A stretch of DNA of 64,000 bases from Paucibacter sp963740455 (GTDB lineage Bacteria > Pseudomonadota > Gammaproteobacteria > Burkholderiales > Burkholderiaceae_C), in contig CAVUEF010000021.1 of NCBI GenBank assembly GCA_963740455.1, positions 74,237-138,236 of the forward strand, written 5' to 3'. Positions within the stretch are counted from its first letter, which is position 1, and the number at the start of each line of letters is the position of its first letter. Below the pieces are notes generated by a model. That model was not told the DNA's origin. It searched no databases and saw only the letters and a list, made by a program, of their open reading frames with translations. Both the position numbers and the translations under genes were made by a program. Below, in pieces: positions 17,860 through 27,461 of this stretch.

Positions 17860-19292
17860 GGCAATGTCCCGAGTGCTGTTGAACGCGGCCGGATGACGGC
17901 TCCTTGTTCGTGATACTACGCGGCCTTTCGGTGAGCGTTGGTGGCGGCATTGGCCGGGGCTTTCAATACAGCTAATAGGTCCTTCATTTCGCGGTGTCCG
18001 CGCAGCTTGCGGAAGCGCCCTTTGGAGTCGCTCAGTGCGGCAGCTGCCCAGCGCAGCGTCATCTGTCCGTCCTTCCATCGTTTGACGTTGCGCGTGAAGT
18101 GAGCGATCAACCCGTTCAGGTTCTCGATCGGGTTGGTCGTGCGCAGCGTGCGGTATAGCGCCCCGGTGATCCCCAGTGTCTGCACTGTCAACGTCTCCTC
18201 CAGACCCTCTCGCAGGCTAGCGGCCGCGCCGGGGTGCTTGGCCTGCAGCGACGTCGCCAGCCGCGCCAGCTGCTTCTTGGCCAGCTCAGCGTTGGTGCTG
18301 CCCCAGGCATCACGCATGGCACGGCCTACGCCGGCGTGCAACTCCTTGGGCAGGTGCTCGATCACGTTTCGCCGCTTGTGCTCCTGGCACCGCTGCACCA
18401 GCGCCAGTTCGCCGAAGCAGTCCAGGATCGCGCGGCGCAAGGCCTTGCCGCCGTCGATCACCCACAGCCTCTTGCGATCGGCATCGAGCCCTCGCTCGAC
18501 CAGGTCGCTCAGCAGCGAGCGCACGACCCGCGTGCTCTCCGTGGAGCCTTCACGCAGCCCCAGGATGTGCTTGTTTCCCTGGGAGTCGATGCCCAGGGCC
18601 ACCAGGATCACACGGTCACGGAAGTGGATGCCGTCGATCATCACCACCGGCAAATCCAGCTCCTTGATCGAGCTCGACAACCACTCCTGCAGCTGCTTCT
18701 CGCTCAGCGCGATCCAGCGCCGCGACACCGAGCTCTTGGACACCGACAGCGCCTCCTCCGGCTCGGGAAGTCGATCCAGGGTGCCGGCGTATCGACGGGT
18801 GGAGACGCCGGCGGCCATCGATGCCATCGTGGCCATGTCCAACGGGTCCGTATGCGCCGCCCACGCGAACGTGGGCAGTTCCAACTCGCCACGTCGCAGG
18901 CTGCGTGCCCGTGGCTTGTCGATGGCAATGCGCTGGCCTCCCAGCACGACGCTGGATCGCGTGGTGCCGCCACGCACTGCCTTGCGGGCCGCGTTGGGCA
19001 CATTCATCGGACCGCACATCACCTCCCTGTCGGCTTCCATCATGGCTGCCAGAACTTGCTTGCCGGCGTTCACGCACAGACCGTAGAACGCGTCCTTCAC
19101 GTCACGAAGGACGGTCTGGACATTGAGGGAGAGCTGCACTTGGGCAGCAGGTACTACCCGCAGCGCGGGCTTCGTGCGAGACTTCATTTCGGTGGTTCCT
19201 TTCTTTGCTTGCAAGGCACCCGCATGTTCACATGCGGGCGAAAGGAACCGCCACCCTCAGCTCATCAGTTCAACAATTTCTGGGACATCGCC
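17860..19292 (-). mobile_element. complete IS256-family insertion sequence
   Basis: A 1433-bp element with imperfect ~26-bp terminal inverted repeats. One end reads GGCAATGTCCC...TGTTGAAC, the other GGCGATGTCCC...TGTTGAAC. A 10-bp direct repeat TGTTTATATC flanks it (17850-17859 and 19293-19302), slightly longer than the 8-9 bp usual for the family. It carries one transposase gene on the minus strand and splits repeat G, whose uninterrupted form is seen at copy F. A second, near-identical but truncated copy lies at 62573-63822. Confidence 0.9.
17916..19187 (-). CDS. IS256-family (mutator-type) transposase
   Basis: A 423-residue DDE transposase. Acidic residues are recognisable in VVMIDGIHF, in RLWVIDGGKA and in TNPIENLNG near the C-terminus, which is the mutator/IS256 pattern. 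The ATG at 19187 (MKSRTKPALRVV) follows AAAGGAACC and is preferred to a TTG nine codons upstream. It appears intact. The copy at 62.6 kb is almost identical over the shared part (one R-to-P difference noted in the GTLDRLPEPEE segment), implying recent transposition. Confidence 0.93.
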   Translation of the reverse strand: MKSRTKPALRVVPAAQVQLSLNVQTVLRDVKDAFYGLCVNAGKQVLAAMMEADREVMCGPMNVPNAARKAVRGGTTRSSVVLGGQRIAIDKPRARSLRRGELELPTFAWAAHTDPLDMATMASMAAGVSTRRYAGTLDRLPEPEEALSVSKSSVSRRWIALSEKQLQEWLSSSIKELDLPVVMIDGIHFRDRVILVALGIDSQGNKHILGLREGSTESTRVVRSLLSDLVERGLDADRKRLWVIDGGKALRRAILDCFGELALVQRCQEHKRRNVIEHLPKELHAGVGRAMRDAWGSTNAELAKKQLARLATSLQAKHPGAAASLREGLEETLTVQTLGITGALYRTLRTTNPIENLNGLIAHFTRNVKRWKDGQMTLRWAAAALSDSKGRFRKLRGHREMKDLLAVLKAPANAATNAHRKAA

Positions 19293-19377
19293 TGTTTATA
19301 TCCGGCAATATCCTAACCGCCAAATGCAGCACGCAAGACCTGGCCCCGGGAAGTGTGTTGCACCCATACAGATATAC
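19293..19377 (-). repeat. second repeat family, copy G, right part
   Basis: Continues copy G after the IS: TGTTTATATCCGGCAATATCC, then CCAAATGCAGCACGCAAGACC, as in copy F at 15778-15815. A CCCCGGGGTCAGG palindromic word follows, related to the CAAGACCTGACCCC family. Confidence 0.65.
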
Positions 19378-19435
19378 CCCGGGGTCAGGCCTTCACATCC
19401 CGGCAGTCAGCTATGGCGGCGCGTGCCCATCAAGA

Positions 19436-19702
19436 CGATGCCGCAGGCGAGCCGTGGCGTGTTGCCCGTATGCGGCGCTGAGGAGCGGAGCAAGCTGGGG
19501 TCGGAGCGGTATGGCCGCGACTTTCACGCACTGTTTGAGGCCTCGTACGCGGGGCCGAGTTTGCGTGAAAGCCCCCCAGCTTGTGAGCACCGCAGGGAAC
19601 CCCTTGTACCCAAGGGGCGCCGCATCCGGGTCGCCTTTCTTTGCTTACTTTCTTTGGCGAAGCAAAGAAAGTGAGGCGGCCGCCGGGACGCAATCCCGGC
19701 AA
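19436..19702 (-). repeat. structured interspersed repeat, copy C (inverted)
   Basis: The element in reverse orientation relative to A and B, so A and C face each other across the 14.3-19.7 kb island. It lacks the ~180-bp tail found in A, B and D. The inner variable hairpin is short (GCCCCGCG / CGAGGC type). The outer end reads TTGCCGGGAT, the same as the outer end of copy A. Confidence 0.8.
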
Positions 19703-19711
19703 TCCCACGCT

Positions 19712-19913
19712 CACGCCATCTCGGCCTCCACCAACTCGGCACTGCCAAGAAACGCCACCAACTCCTCAATCGTCAGCATCGGATAACCGCACCTGCGCTA
19801 GAACTCGACGAGCGCGTCGCCGCGCATCACGCCGCCGTCGGCGTGCATCAACTCGCACAGCCGGGCGCAATGTCGCAGAATGCCATCGTGCCAGCCAATC
19901 TTGACCCCACATC
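19712..19913 (-). pseudogene. decayed gene fragment of unknown family
   Basis: A minus-strand frame reads KIGWHDGILRHCARLCELM, then HADGGVMRGDALVEF, an in-frame TAG at 19799-19801, and RRCGYPMLTIEELVAFLGSA. It ends at a TGA at 19712. Codon use looks coding, and the frame resumes after the stop, suggesting a gene remnant about 65 codons long truncated upstream. I do not recognise the family. The rest of 19188-19940 is IS end, repeats G and C. Confidence 0.35.
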
Positions 19914-19940
19914 TCAAGCCAGCAAGGTTCAAGCATCACC

Positions 19941-20315
19941 ATGAACACCAAGTCCTCACCCGAATTCGTCGTCCAGCGCCAGCTCGACGCCTACAACGCG
20001 CACGACCTTGATGCGCTGCTCGCGTGCTACGCGCATGACGCCAGGCAATACGAGCATCCGGCCACGCTGGTCGCCGAAGGTCACGCGCAAATTCGCTCGC
20101 GCATGTCGCAGCGGCTCCAGGAACCTGACTTGCACGCCCGGCTGATGCACCGCGCGGTGATGGGCGATGTCGTGGTCGACCACGAGAAGGTGTCGCGCAC
20201 GTTTGCCCAAGGCAAGGGCAGCATCGAAGTGGTGGCGATATACGAGGTGCGCGAGGGCAAGATACAGACCGCGTCCATCGTGCTGGGCTCCAAAATCATC
20301 GGCCCAAGCCCTTGA
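19941..20315 (+). CDS. SnoaL/NTF2-like protein
   Basis: A 124-residue protein with the nuclear transport factor 2 / SnoaL-like cone fold signature: VVQRQLDAYNAHDLDALLAC near the N-terminus, then alternating strands ending GKIQTASIVLG. Members are small enzymes or ligand-binding proteins such as ketosteroid isomerases and polyketide cyclases. No catalytic residues identify a reaction. It follows the accessory island directly and precedes a small membrane protein. Confidence 0.75.
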   Translation: MNTKSSPEFVVQRQLDAYNAHDLDALLACYAHDARQYEHPATLVAEGHAQIRSRMSQRLQEPDLHARLMHRAVMGDVVVDHEKVSRTFAQGKGSIEVVAIYEVREGKIQTASIVLGSKIIGPSP

Positions 20316-20483
20316 GCTGCCCCTCAAGGCGGCCCCACAGAGCGGCGCTGCGTTGACAAGCCGGTTTGCCGCGCGCCCGACGCAGCGACTGCGGGTTTGT
20401 GCCTATGGGTGTGGCATGCCTGGCAAAGTCAAATCGAGCCGCGCCGCGCCCCCCAGAACCGTGAACGTTTGTTGAGGACAACC

Positions 20484-20894
20484 ATGAACAAGACCTTCTT
20501 CCTCGCCTGGCTGATCGTCTTCGTCGTCTGGATGACGGGCAGCTTCATCGTGCATGGCGTCCTGCTGCAGGCCGATTACGCCGCGCTGCCTGCCCTGTTT
20601 CGAGCCGAAGCCGACGCGCAGCAGTACTTTGCGCTGATGCTCCTGGCCCACATCATCATGTCGGGTGCGCTGGCGTGGATTTACGCGCGTGGCGCGCAAG
20701 CCAGGCCGTGGCTGGCCCAGGGTTTGCGCTTTGGCGTGGTGATCGCTTTGCTCAGTGTGATACCAACCTACATGATCTACTACGTCGTGCAACCGATGCC
20801 GGGCTGGGTGGTGGTCAAGCAGATCGTCTTTGACACTGCGCTGCTGCTCCTGCTGGGGGCGTTTCTCGGCTTCGTGTACCGCCGCCAAGGCTGA
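20484..20894 (+). CDS. small integral membrane protein
   Basis: A 136-residue membrane protein with four predicted transmembrane helices (starting FFLAWLIVFVVWMTGSF). Start at 20484 has TGAGGA seven bases upstream. It resembles uncharacterised DUF1761-like membrane proteins in layout but I cannot assign it firmly. The DUF924 gene begins 31 bp later and may be co-transcribed. Function unknown. Confidence 0.7.
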   Translation: MNKTFFLAWLIVFVVWMTGSFIVHGVLLQADYAALPALFRAEADAQQYFALMLLAHIIMSGALAWIYARGAQARPWLAQGLRFGVVIALLSVIPTYMIYYVVQPMPGWVVVKQIVFDTALLLLLGAFLGFVYRRQG

Positions 20895-20925
20895 GCCCGA
20901 GCGCAAGCACGCACTTGGATTGTCG

Positions 20926-21462
20926 ATGTACCCGAACGTTCTCAAGTTCTGGTTCGAAGAAGTCGCGCCCAAGCAATGGTGGACGGTTGACCCGGCCTTC
21001 GATGCCTTGATAGGCCAGCGCTTTGGCGACCTGCTCGGCCAGGCGGCGCAGGGCGAGTTGTTCGATTGGCGCGACACTGCCAAGGGGCGGCTGGCCGAAA
21101 TCATCGTGCTCGATCAGTTCTCGCGCAACATCCATCGCAACACGCCGCTCGCGTTTGCACAGGACGCCATGGCGCTGGCGCTGGCGCAGGAGGCCGTCGC
21201 GTCGGGCGCCGACCAGAGCCTGGTGCCGCCCGAGCGCAGCTTCGTGCTGATGCCCTTCATGCACAGCGAGTCGAGAAAGATCCACGTGCAGGCAGAACGC
21301 CTGTTCCGCGCCAACGGCGCCGCGGACAACTACTCGTTCGAGCTCAGGCACAAGGCCATCATCGATCGCTTCGGCCGCTATCCGCACCGCAACGACATCC
21401 TCGGGCGCAGCTCGACCCCGGAGGAAATCGAGTTCCTGAAACAGCCCGGTTCGCGCTTCTAG
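20926..21462 (+). CDS. DUF924 family protein
   Basis: A 178-residue protein matching DUF924, an all-helical tetratricopeptide-like family. Characteristic pieces are VLKFWFEE at the N-terminus, IIVLDQFSRNIHR in the middle, and PFMHSESRKIHVQAERLF and FGRYPHRNDILGR later. No biochemical activity is firmly established for the family. Start at 20926 (MYPNVLKFW) fits the family N-terminus. It ends 17 bp from the convergent lepB-like gene. Confidence 0.88.
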   Translation: MYPNVLKFWFEEVAPKQWWTVDPAFDALIGQRFGDLLGQAAQGELFDWRDTAKGRLAEIIVLDQFSRNIHRNTPLAFAQDAMALALAQEAVASGADQSLVPPERSFVLMPFMHSESRKIHVQAERLFRANGAADNYSFELRHKAIIDRFGRYPHRNDILGRSSTPEEIEFLKQPGSRF

Positions 21463-21479
21463 ACGACTTGCAGCGCAGC

Positions 21480-22148
21480 TCAGCGCAGTGGCTTGCCGAA
21501 GCGCTCGAGACGCGGCAGCCAGTTGCCGGTGATGTTTGCCGACACCAGCAGCCGCTGCGTCTGACCGATCAACAAGTGGCGCGGCACCAAGCCGATATAG
21601 CGCGAGTCGGCGCTGTTGTCACGGTTGTCACCCAGCATGAAGTAGGCGTCGCGCGGGACCGTGATGGGCTCGAAGCTGCGTCTTGCTGCGACTTCCGGAA
21701 GAAACTGGACCTCGCGATCCGAGCCGAGAATTTGTTCGACGCTGCGCACTGCCGTGACCGTGGTCAGGCTGTTGACTGGCTCGGCAACAAGCGTTCTTTG
21801 CAGATACTGTGCCGGCAGTCCGTTCACGAACAGCGTCTCGTCTTGCATCTCCACCCGGTCGCCGGGAACGGCGACGATGCGCTTGATCAGACGCACGCCG
21901 TCCTTGGGCGACGAGAAGGTGACGATGTCGCCCCGCTCGGGTTCGGCAAGCCGAGCCAGGATGATGTCGGTCAGCGGTAGCTTGAGGTCATAGGCGAGGC
22001 GATTCACGAACACGACGTCGCCTTCCAGCAAGGTGGGCCGCATCGATCCCGACGGGATCGGGTTCCAGTCGGCTACTGCCGAGCGAAACACGCCGAAGCA
22101 AAGCAAGAAGACCAGAAAACCGCGGTTCTCCTTCAGCCAATTTCTCAT
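21480..22148 (-). CDS. lepB: type I signal peptidase
   Basis: A 222-residue signal peptidase I, which removes signal peptides from exported proteins at the periplasmic face. The catalytic serine is S35 in PSGSMRPTL and the general base K90 in RLIKRIVAVPGD. The GDNRDNSADSRYIG box is present. It is shorter than E. coli LepB (324 aa), with only one N-terminal membrane segment (FLVFLLCFGVF). It is not next to lepA, so it may be a second signal peptidase in this genome; that cannot be settled from the window. Confidence 0.92.
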   Translation of the reverse strand: MRNWLKENRGFLVFLLCFGVFRSAVADWNPIPSGSMRPTLLEGDVVFVNRLAYDLKLPLTDIILARLAEPERGDIVTFSSPKDGVRLIKRIVAVPGDRVEMQDETLFVNGLPAQYLQRTLVAEPVNSLTTVTAVRSVEQILGSDREVQFLPEVAARRSFEPITVPRDAYFMLGDNRDNSADSRYIGLVPRHLLIGQTQRLLVSANITGNWLPRLERFGKPLR

Positions 22149-22261
22149 CTGAGCCTCGCCTGGTGAATCTCGTGAATGATCGATGCCAGTCTACATGGCG
22201 TCACCAAGCCAGCCGTTTCTTGAACTCGATCAAGGCCGCCTTTCGATGCGGGTCCTAGCAT

Positions 22262-22282
22262 AGGTGTATTCTCAATACACCT
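22262..22282. promoter_or_regulatory. NsrR-type palindromic operator
   Basis: A perfect palindrome of 9-bp arms, AGGTGTATT and AATACACCT, separated by 3 bp. This resembles the NsrR consensus arms (AAGATGCATTT-like inverted repeats). It ends 11 bp before the ATG of the DUF2249 gene, in an operon that itself encodes an NsrR-like repressor and NnrS. Autoregulation and NO-responsive derepression are inferred. Confidence 0.7.
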
Positions 22283-22293
22283 TCAAGGACCCC

Positions 22294-22578
22294 ATGACTC
22301 AAGCCAACGTCACCACCATCGATGTGCGCACGATTCCCCCGCAGCAACGCCATCCGCTGATCTTCACGACCTTCAACAAGCTCGCCACCGAGCAGGCCAT
22401 CGAGCTGGTGAACGACCACGATCCGAGGCCGCTGCGCGCTCAGTTCGAAGATCTGCTGCCGGGCAAGTTCGCGTGGACTTATCTCGAGTCGGGCCCCGAC
22501 CTTTGGCGCGTCAACATCACCAAGCTCGAAGCGCCGCAACGACAGGGCCAGTGCTGCGGGGCTTGCGGCGGCGCGTGA
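22294..22578 (+). CDS. DUF2249 domain protein
   Basis: A 94-residue protein with the DUF2249 fold: TTIDVRTIPPQQRHPLIFTT, then LVNDHDPRPLRAQFE and a C-terminal CCGACGG cysteine cluster. Such proteins commonly neighbour hemerythrins, NsrR and denitrification genes and are thought to act in NO or redox metabolism, with no firm function. AAGGA precedes the ATG at 22294. First gene of the NsrR/NnrS operon, directly behind the NsrR-type palindrome. Confidence 0.8.
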   Translation: MTQANVTTIDVRTIPPQQRHPLIFTTFNKLATEQAIELVNDHDPRPLRAQFEDLLPGKFAWTYLESGPDLWRVNITKLEAPQRQGQCCGACGGA

Positions 22579-22612
22579 GGCCTGCCGGCGCTCCGCACTT
22601 GAAGCCAGCGCC

Positions 22613-23065
22613 ATGAAGCTGAGCACCTTCACCGACTACAGCCTGCGCGTGCTGATCTATCTGGCGGCGCAGCCTGGCAGGCGCGCCACCATTGCCGAGA
22701 TCGCGGCCTCGTTCGAGGTGTCGCAACACCATCTGACCAAGGTCGTGCATTTTCTGGGCAAGCAAGGGTGGCTCGCGACGGTGCGCGGCAAGGGCGGCGG
22801 CCTGGGGCTGGCGCAGGCGCCGCAGGCGCTCAAGGTCGGCCAGGTGGTGCGCGCCACCGAGGGCGCGGCGCTGCCGGCCGAGTGTTTCGGCGACGCCGCC
22901 GGCAGTTGCTGCATCGAACGCATCTGTCGCCTGCGCGGCGTGCTGGGCGAAGCGGTCGACGCCTTCTACGCCGTACTCGACGGCTATACCATCGCCGATC
23001 TGGTTCACAACCGCGCCAAGCTGGCGCGCGTCTTGTTCATCCAAACAGGCCATCACAGCCCATGA
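22613..23065 (+). CDS. nsrR: Rrf2-family NO-sensing repressor NsrR
   Basis: A 150-residue Rrf2 protein. The winged HTH (LSTFTDYSLRVLIYLA, then SQHHLTKVVHFLGKQGWL) is followed by cysteines at 91, 99, 100 and 105 in a CRLRGVL context, which suits the [2Fe-2S]/[4Fe-4S] cluster ligands of NsrR rather than IscR. NsrR represses NO-detoxification genes and is released when NO nitrosylates the cluster. It overlaps NnrS by ATGA. An NsrR-like operator lies before the operon. Confidence 0.88.
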   Translation: MKLSTFTDYSLRVLIYLAAQPGRRATIAEIAASFEVSQHHLTKVVHFLGKQGWLATVRGKGGGLGLAQAPQALKVGQVVRATEGAALPAECFGDAAGSCCIERICRLRGVLGEAVDAFYAVLDGYTIADLVHNRAKLARVLFIQTGHHSP

Positions 23066-24258
23066 CCCCATTCATCTCGATTGAAGAGCCGCAGCCCCCG
23101 AAGGCCACGCCCCCCGCATTTGCACTCTGGGCGCTGGGCTTTCGGCCTTTCTATCTGCTTGCCAGCGCGTTCGCCGCCTTCTCCATCGTGCTGTGGGCCG
23201 CGCAATTCTCGGGCTGGCTGACGCACCCCTATCTGTCGGGGCCGCTGTGGCACGCGCATGAAATGCTGTTCGGCTTCACGCTCGCGGTGGTGGTCGGCTT
23301 CCTGTTCACCGCCGGGCGCAACTGGACCGGCCGGCCCACGCCGACGGGCGCCTGGCTCGCCGCTCTGGCCGCACTCTGGCTGGCCGGTCGCGTGCTGGTC
23401 TTGACGCCGTTCGGCTGGACTGCGGCGATCGTCGACTCGGCGTTTCCGCTGGCCTGCGCGGTGGCTCTCGGCATTCCGTTCTGGGCCGCGCGAGCCAAAC
23501 GCAACTACTTCTTCGTGGGCTTGCTGGTCCTGATGGGCGCGGCCAATTTCAGCATCCATTTGTCGCAACTCGGCGTGACCACGCTGCCCGGCTGGTTGGG
23601 CCTGCAGATCGGCCTGGACGCGGTGCTCTTCATCATGGCCGTGATGGCGGGAAGAGTCGTGCCGATGTTCACCAACAACGGCGTACCCGGCGCCAACGCG
23701 GTGCGCAACGAGCTGGTCGAGCAGGCCGCACTCGGTGCGGTGCTGCTGGTGCTGATCAGCGACCTCGCGCAACTGCATGGCCCCGCGTATGCCTTGCTGC
23801 TGTTGGCCGGCGCGGTCGCGCATGGCGTGCGCTGGCTGCTGTGGAAACCCTGGCGTACGCTGCGCACGCCGCTGGTCTGGGTGCTGCACGTCGCCTATGC
23901 CTGGATTGCGCTGCATCTGGGCTTACGCGCCGCGTTCGAGATGGGCTGGATCGGCAGCTCGGTGGCCAACCATGCTCTCACGGTGGGCGCGATCGGGGGC
24001 CTGACGATGGGCATGATGACGCGCACCGCGCGCGGCCATACGGGCCGACCGCTGCGCGCCGATCGCTTCGATACCGCGAGCTTCGTGCTGGTGCTGCTGG
24101 CGGCCATCGTGCGCGTCGCGCTGCCGCCGCTGCTGCCCGAGTGGACAATGGTCGCCATCATCGGCTCGGCCTTGCTGTGGTCCACCGGCTTTGGGATCTA
24201 TGCGGTGCGTTTCTGGCCGCTGCTGAGCCGGGCCCGGCCCGACGGCAAGCCGGGTTGA
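23062..24258 (+). CDS. NnrS family protein
   Basis: A 398-residue polytopic protein with about twelve transmembrane helices, of the NnrS family (haem and copper membrane proteins linked to nitric oxide stress tolerance). Markers include WALGFRPFYLLA near the N-terminus, LWHAHEMLFGF, RVVPMFTNNGVPG and LTVGAIGGLTMGMMTRTARGHTGR. The ATG overlaps the nsrR stop. Expected to be derepressed by NO through NsrR. Confidence 0.93.
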   Translation: MTPFISIEEPQPPKATPPAFALWALGFRPFYLLASAFAAFSIVLWAAQFSGWLTHPYLSGPLWHAHEMLFGFTLAVVVGFLFTAGRNWTGRPTPTGAWLAALAALWLAGRVLVLTPFGWTAAIVDSAFPLACAVALGIPFWAARAKRNYFFVGLLVLMGAANFSIHLSQLGVTTLPGWLGLQIGLDAVLFIMAVMAGRVVPMFTNNGVPGANAVRNELVEQAALGAVLLVLISDLAQLHGPAYALLLLAGAVAHGVRWLLWKPWRTLRTPLVWVLHVAYAWIALHLGLRAAFEMGWIGSSVANHALTVGAIGGLTMGMMTRTARGHTGRPLRADRFDTASFVLVLLAAIVRVALPPLLPEWTMVAIIGSALLWSTGFGIYAVRFWPLLSRARPDGKPG

Positions 24259-24274
24259 AAGTAAACTCGGCCGC

Positions 24275-24664
24275 ATGGACTACCTCACTCTCAAGACGAT
24301 TCACCTCAGCGCCGTGGCGTTGTCGATCAGTGGCTTTTTCGCGCGCGGCATGGGCGCGCTGCTGGGCGCACGCTGGGTGCGCGGACGCGCCGCGCGCAGC
24401 CTGCCGCATGTCGTCGACACAGTGCTGCTGGCTTCGGCCATCGCGCTGGCCTGGATGGCGGCCATCAACCCCCTGCACGCGCCGTGGCTGATGGCCAAGA
24501 TCATCGGCTTGCTGGTCTACATCGGCTTGGGACTGGTGGCGCTGCGACCCACGTTCCAGGCCCGCACCCGCGCTGTGGCGTGGCTGGCCGCGCTCGTCAC
24601 CTTCGGCTACATCGTGTCGGTGGCCATCACCAAGAACGTGGCGGGTTTTCTGGCCTGGCTTTAG
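24275..24664 (+). CDS. SirB2 family membrane protein
   Basis: A 129-residue protein with four transmembrane helices, matching the SirB2/YchQ family: YLTLKTIHLSAVALSISGFF at the N-terminus and TFGYIVSVAITKNV near the end. The molecular role is unknown despite the name (invasion regulator B). It begins 16 bp after nnrS and may be in the same transcript. Confidence 0.82.
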   Translation: MDYLTLKTIHLSAVALSISGFFARGMGALLGARWVRGRAARSLPHVVDTVLLASAIALAWMAAINPLHAPWLMAKIIGLLVYIGLGLVALRPTFQARTRAVAWLAALVTFGYIVSVAITKNVAGFLAWL

Positions 24665-24775
24665 CAGCGACAGACTGCGGTCCGGGCTCGAAATGTCCCG
24701 CGTGGCGCAAGACCCCGCGCACTGGCCGTGCGCCAGGGCATGCCACACTAACGCCTCGTCACAACGAGGGCTTCA

Positions 24776-25324
24776 ATGAGTTCAAACCCCAGGCTGTCCA
24801 CCCGCTACACAGCGTTGGCGATCGGCTTTCACTGGCTGCTGGCGCTGTTCATTGCGGGCGCATTCGGCGTCGGCCTCTACATGGTCGACCTGCCGCGCTC
24901 GCCCGGCCGAAGCCAGCTTTACGACTGGCACAAATGGGCCGGTCTGACCATCCTCGCGCTCTCGGCGCTGCGCCTGGCGTGGCGCCTGACACATCGGCCG
25001 CCCCCCGAGTTGCCCGCGCCGGCCTGGCAGGCCTGGGCCGCGCGTCGCACGCATCAAGCCATGTACCTGCTGTTCTTTGCCGTGCCGCTGGTCGGCTGGG
25101 GCTACAGCTCGGCGGCAGGCGCTTCCATCGTCTGGTTCGGCGTGCTGCCGCTGCCCGCGCTGCTGGCCCCCGACAAGGCCCTGGCAGAGACCATCAAGCC
25201 ACTGCACGGGCTGCTGGCCGACGGCCTGATCGTGCTGGTGGGCCTGCACATTGCTGCGGCACTGAAACACCACCTGATCGACCGCGACGGCCTGCTCCAA
25301 CGCATGCTGCCGGGGCGCGACTGA
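24776..25324 (+). CDS. cytochrome b561
   Basis: A 182-residue, four-helix membrane cytochrome of the bacterial b561 family, which moves electrons from the quinone pool using two haem b groups. Likely haem ligands are the histidines in FHWLLALF, DWHKWAG, HQAMYLLFF and the C-terminal IKPLHGLLADGLIVLVGLHI segments. Length is typical. No operon partner is evident beyond the preceding SirB2 gene (111 bp gap). Confidence 0.9.
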   Translation: MSSNPRLSTRYTALAIGFHWLLALFIAGAFGVGLYMVDLPRSPGRSQLYDWHKWAGLTILALSALRLAWRLTHRPPPELPAPAWQAWAARRTHQAMYLLFFAVPLVGWGYSSAAGASIVWFGVLPLPALLAPDKALAETIKPLHGLLADGLIVLVGLHIAAALKHHLIDRDGLLQRMLPGRD

Positions 25325-25507
25325 CCGGCCTGCAACTGCACACACTGCAGACACGCAGGGGAGTGTGGTGCGCTTGAAGTGCCAGAACTTTCATGGGCGC
25401 CGGCCGGGGCCGCTTCACCTGGATCGAACTCACCTTGCCGGCTGACGTTCATGCCGGCAGACAGAACAGTCGACGACGACGGCACCGGTGTGCGCCGGAC
25501 CGCGCCA

Positions 25508-26392
25508 TCAGGGAGCGCGTGCCGGCGCAGGCTGGTAAACCCGCACGTAGTCGACCTCCATGGCCACGGGAAAGATGTGATCGTCAACCTCGCCACCGAG
25601 GTAGCCGCCAATCGCGATGTTGAGCAGCATGAATTGGGGTGCGTCGAAGGGCCAGGCCTGTAGTCCCAGCTTGAGATTCGGGTAGCTCAGATGGACGAAG
25701 CCGTCGACCGCGAACATGACGCCCTCGGCGGTCCAGAGCATCTGGTAGTTGTGGAAGGCCTGGCAGGCGTCGGCAACGCGCGACGCGCCGAAGATGGGGT
25801 GGGCGCCGTGGGCCGAAGTCATGTGGATGGCGCTGGACACCCGCGTTGGGTCGCTGCCCACCTGCTCCATGATGTCGAGTTCACCGTCGGCGGGCCAGGC
25901 CCCCTTGCTGCCGAGCATCCAGATCGCCGGCCAGGTCCCCTTGCCGCAAGGCAGCTTGGCGCGCACCTCGAAGAAGCCGTAGGTCCAGTCGGCCTTGCCG
26001 CGAGTCAGCAGGCGTGCCGAGGTATAGCGCTGACCACCCCAGTCCGGGGCCGCGGACATCGACTCCCGGCGCGCTGTGATGATGAGGCGGCCGCCCTTGA
26101 CGATGGCGTTCTCCGCACGAGGCCCGGCGTAGTATTGCAGTTCCTTGTTGTGCCAGCCCTGCTTGTTCATGACCGTGTCGTTCTGCCACTTGTCCGGATC
26201 AGGCAGGCCATCGGCGTCGAATTCGTCGGCCCAGACCAGCCGATAGCCGGCTGGCGGCTTGAGCGGCTCGGCGCGCGCTGCGGACGCAACGGCCAGCGCA
26301 GCCGCGAGGCCCAACAGGCCAAACCTGAGGGCCTTCAAGTGGCTCTGGAGGGGACGGTCGGTGCTCCTTGCGCCGGTGCTGGAGTTGGTCAT
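25508..26392 (-). CDS. GH16 beta-glucanase (laminarinase-like)
   Basis: A 294-residue secreted glycoside hydrolase of family 16. A signal peptide (core LGLAAALAVASAARA) precedes WADEFDADGLPDPDKW. The catalytic motif ELDIMEQ (ExDxxE form) follows WPAIWMLG, the pattern of beta-1,3- and beta-1,3-1,4-glucanases. By family and context it cleaves an extracellular or periplasmic beta-glucan into oligosaccharides for the transporter and GH1 enzyme in the same operon. It is the last gene of the minus-strand glucan locus. Confidence 0.92.
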   Translation of the reverse strand: MTNSSTGARSTDRPLQSHLKALRFGLLGLAAALAVASAARAEPLKPPAGYRLVWADEFDADGLPDPDKWQNDTVMNKQGWHNKELQYYAGPRAENAIVKGGRLIITARRESMSAAPDWGGQRYTSARLLTRGKADWTYGFFEVRAKLPCGKGTWPAIWMLGSKGAWPADGELDIMEQVGSDPTRVSSAIHMTSAHGAHPIFGASRVADACQAFHNYQMLWTAEGVMFAVDGFVHLSYPNLKLGLQAWPFDAPQFMLLNIAIGGYLGGEVDDHIFPVAMEVDYVRVYQPAPARAP

Positions 26393-26404
26393 GGGCCGTC
26401 CTGG

Positions 26405-27460
<1,056 letters not shown>

Positions 27461-27461
27461 G

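Noticed and set aside
19436..19702. Structured repeat as a group II intron (the GCCCGTATGCGG segment recalls domain V)
   Set aside because: No AGC...GUUCG-type domain V, no 5' GUGYG boundary and no reverse transcriptase in any copy.
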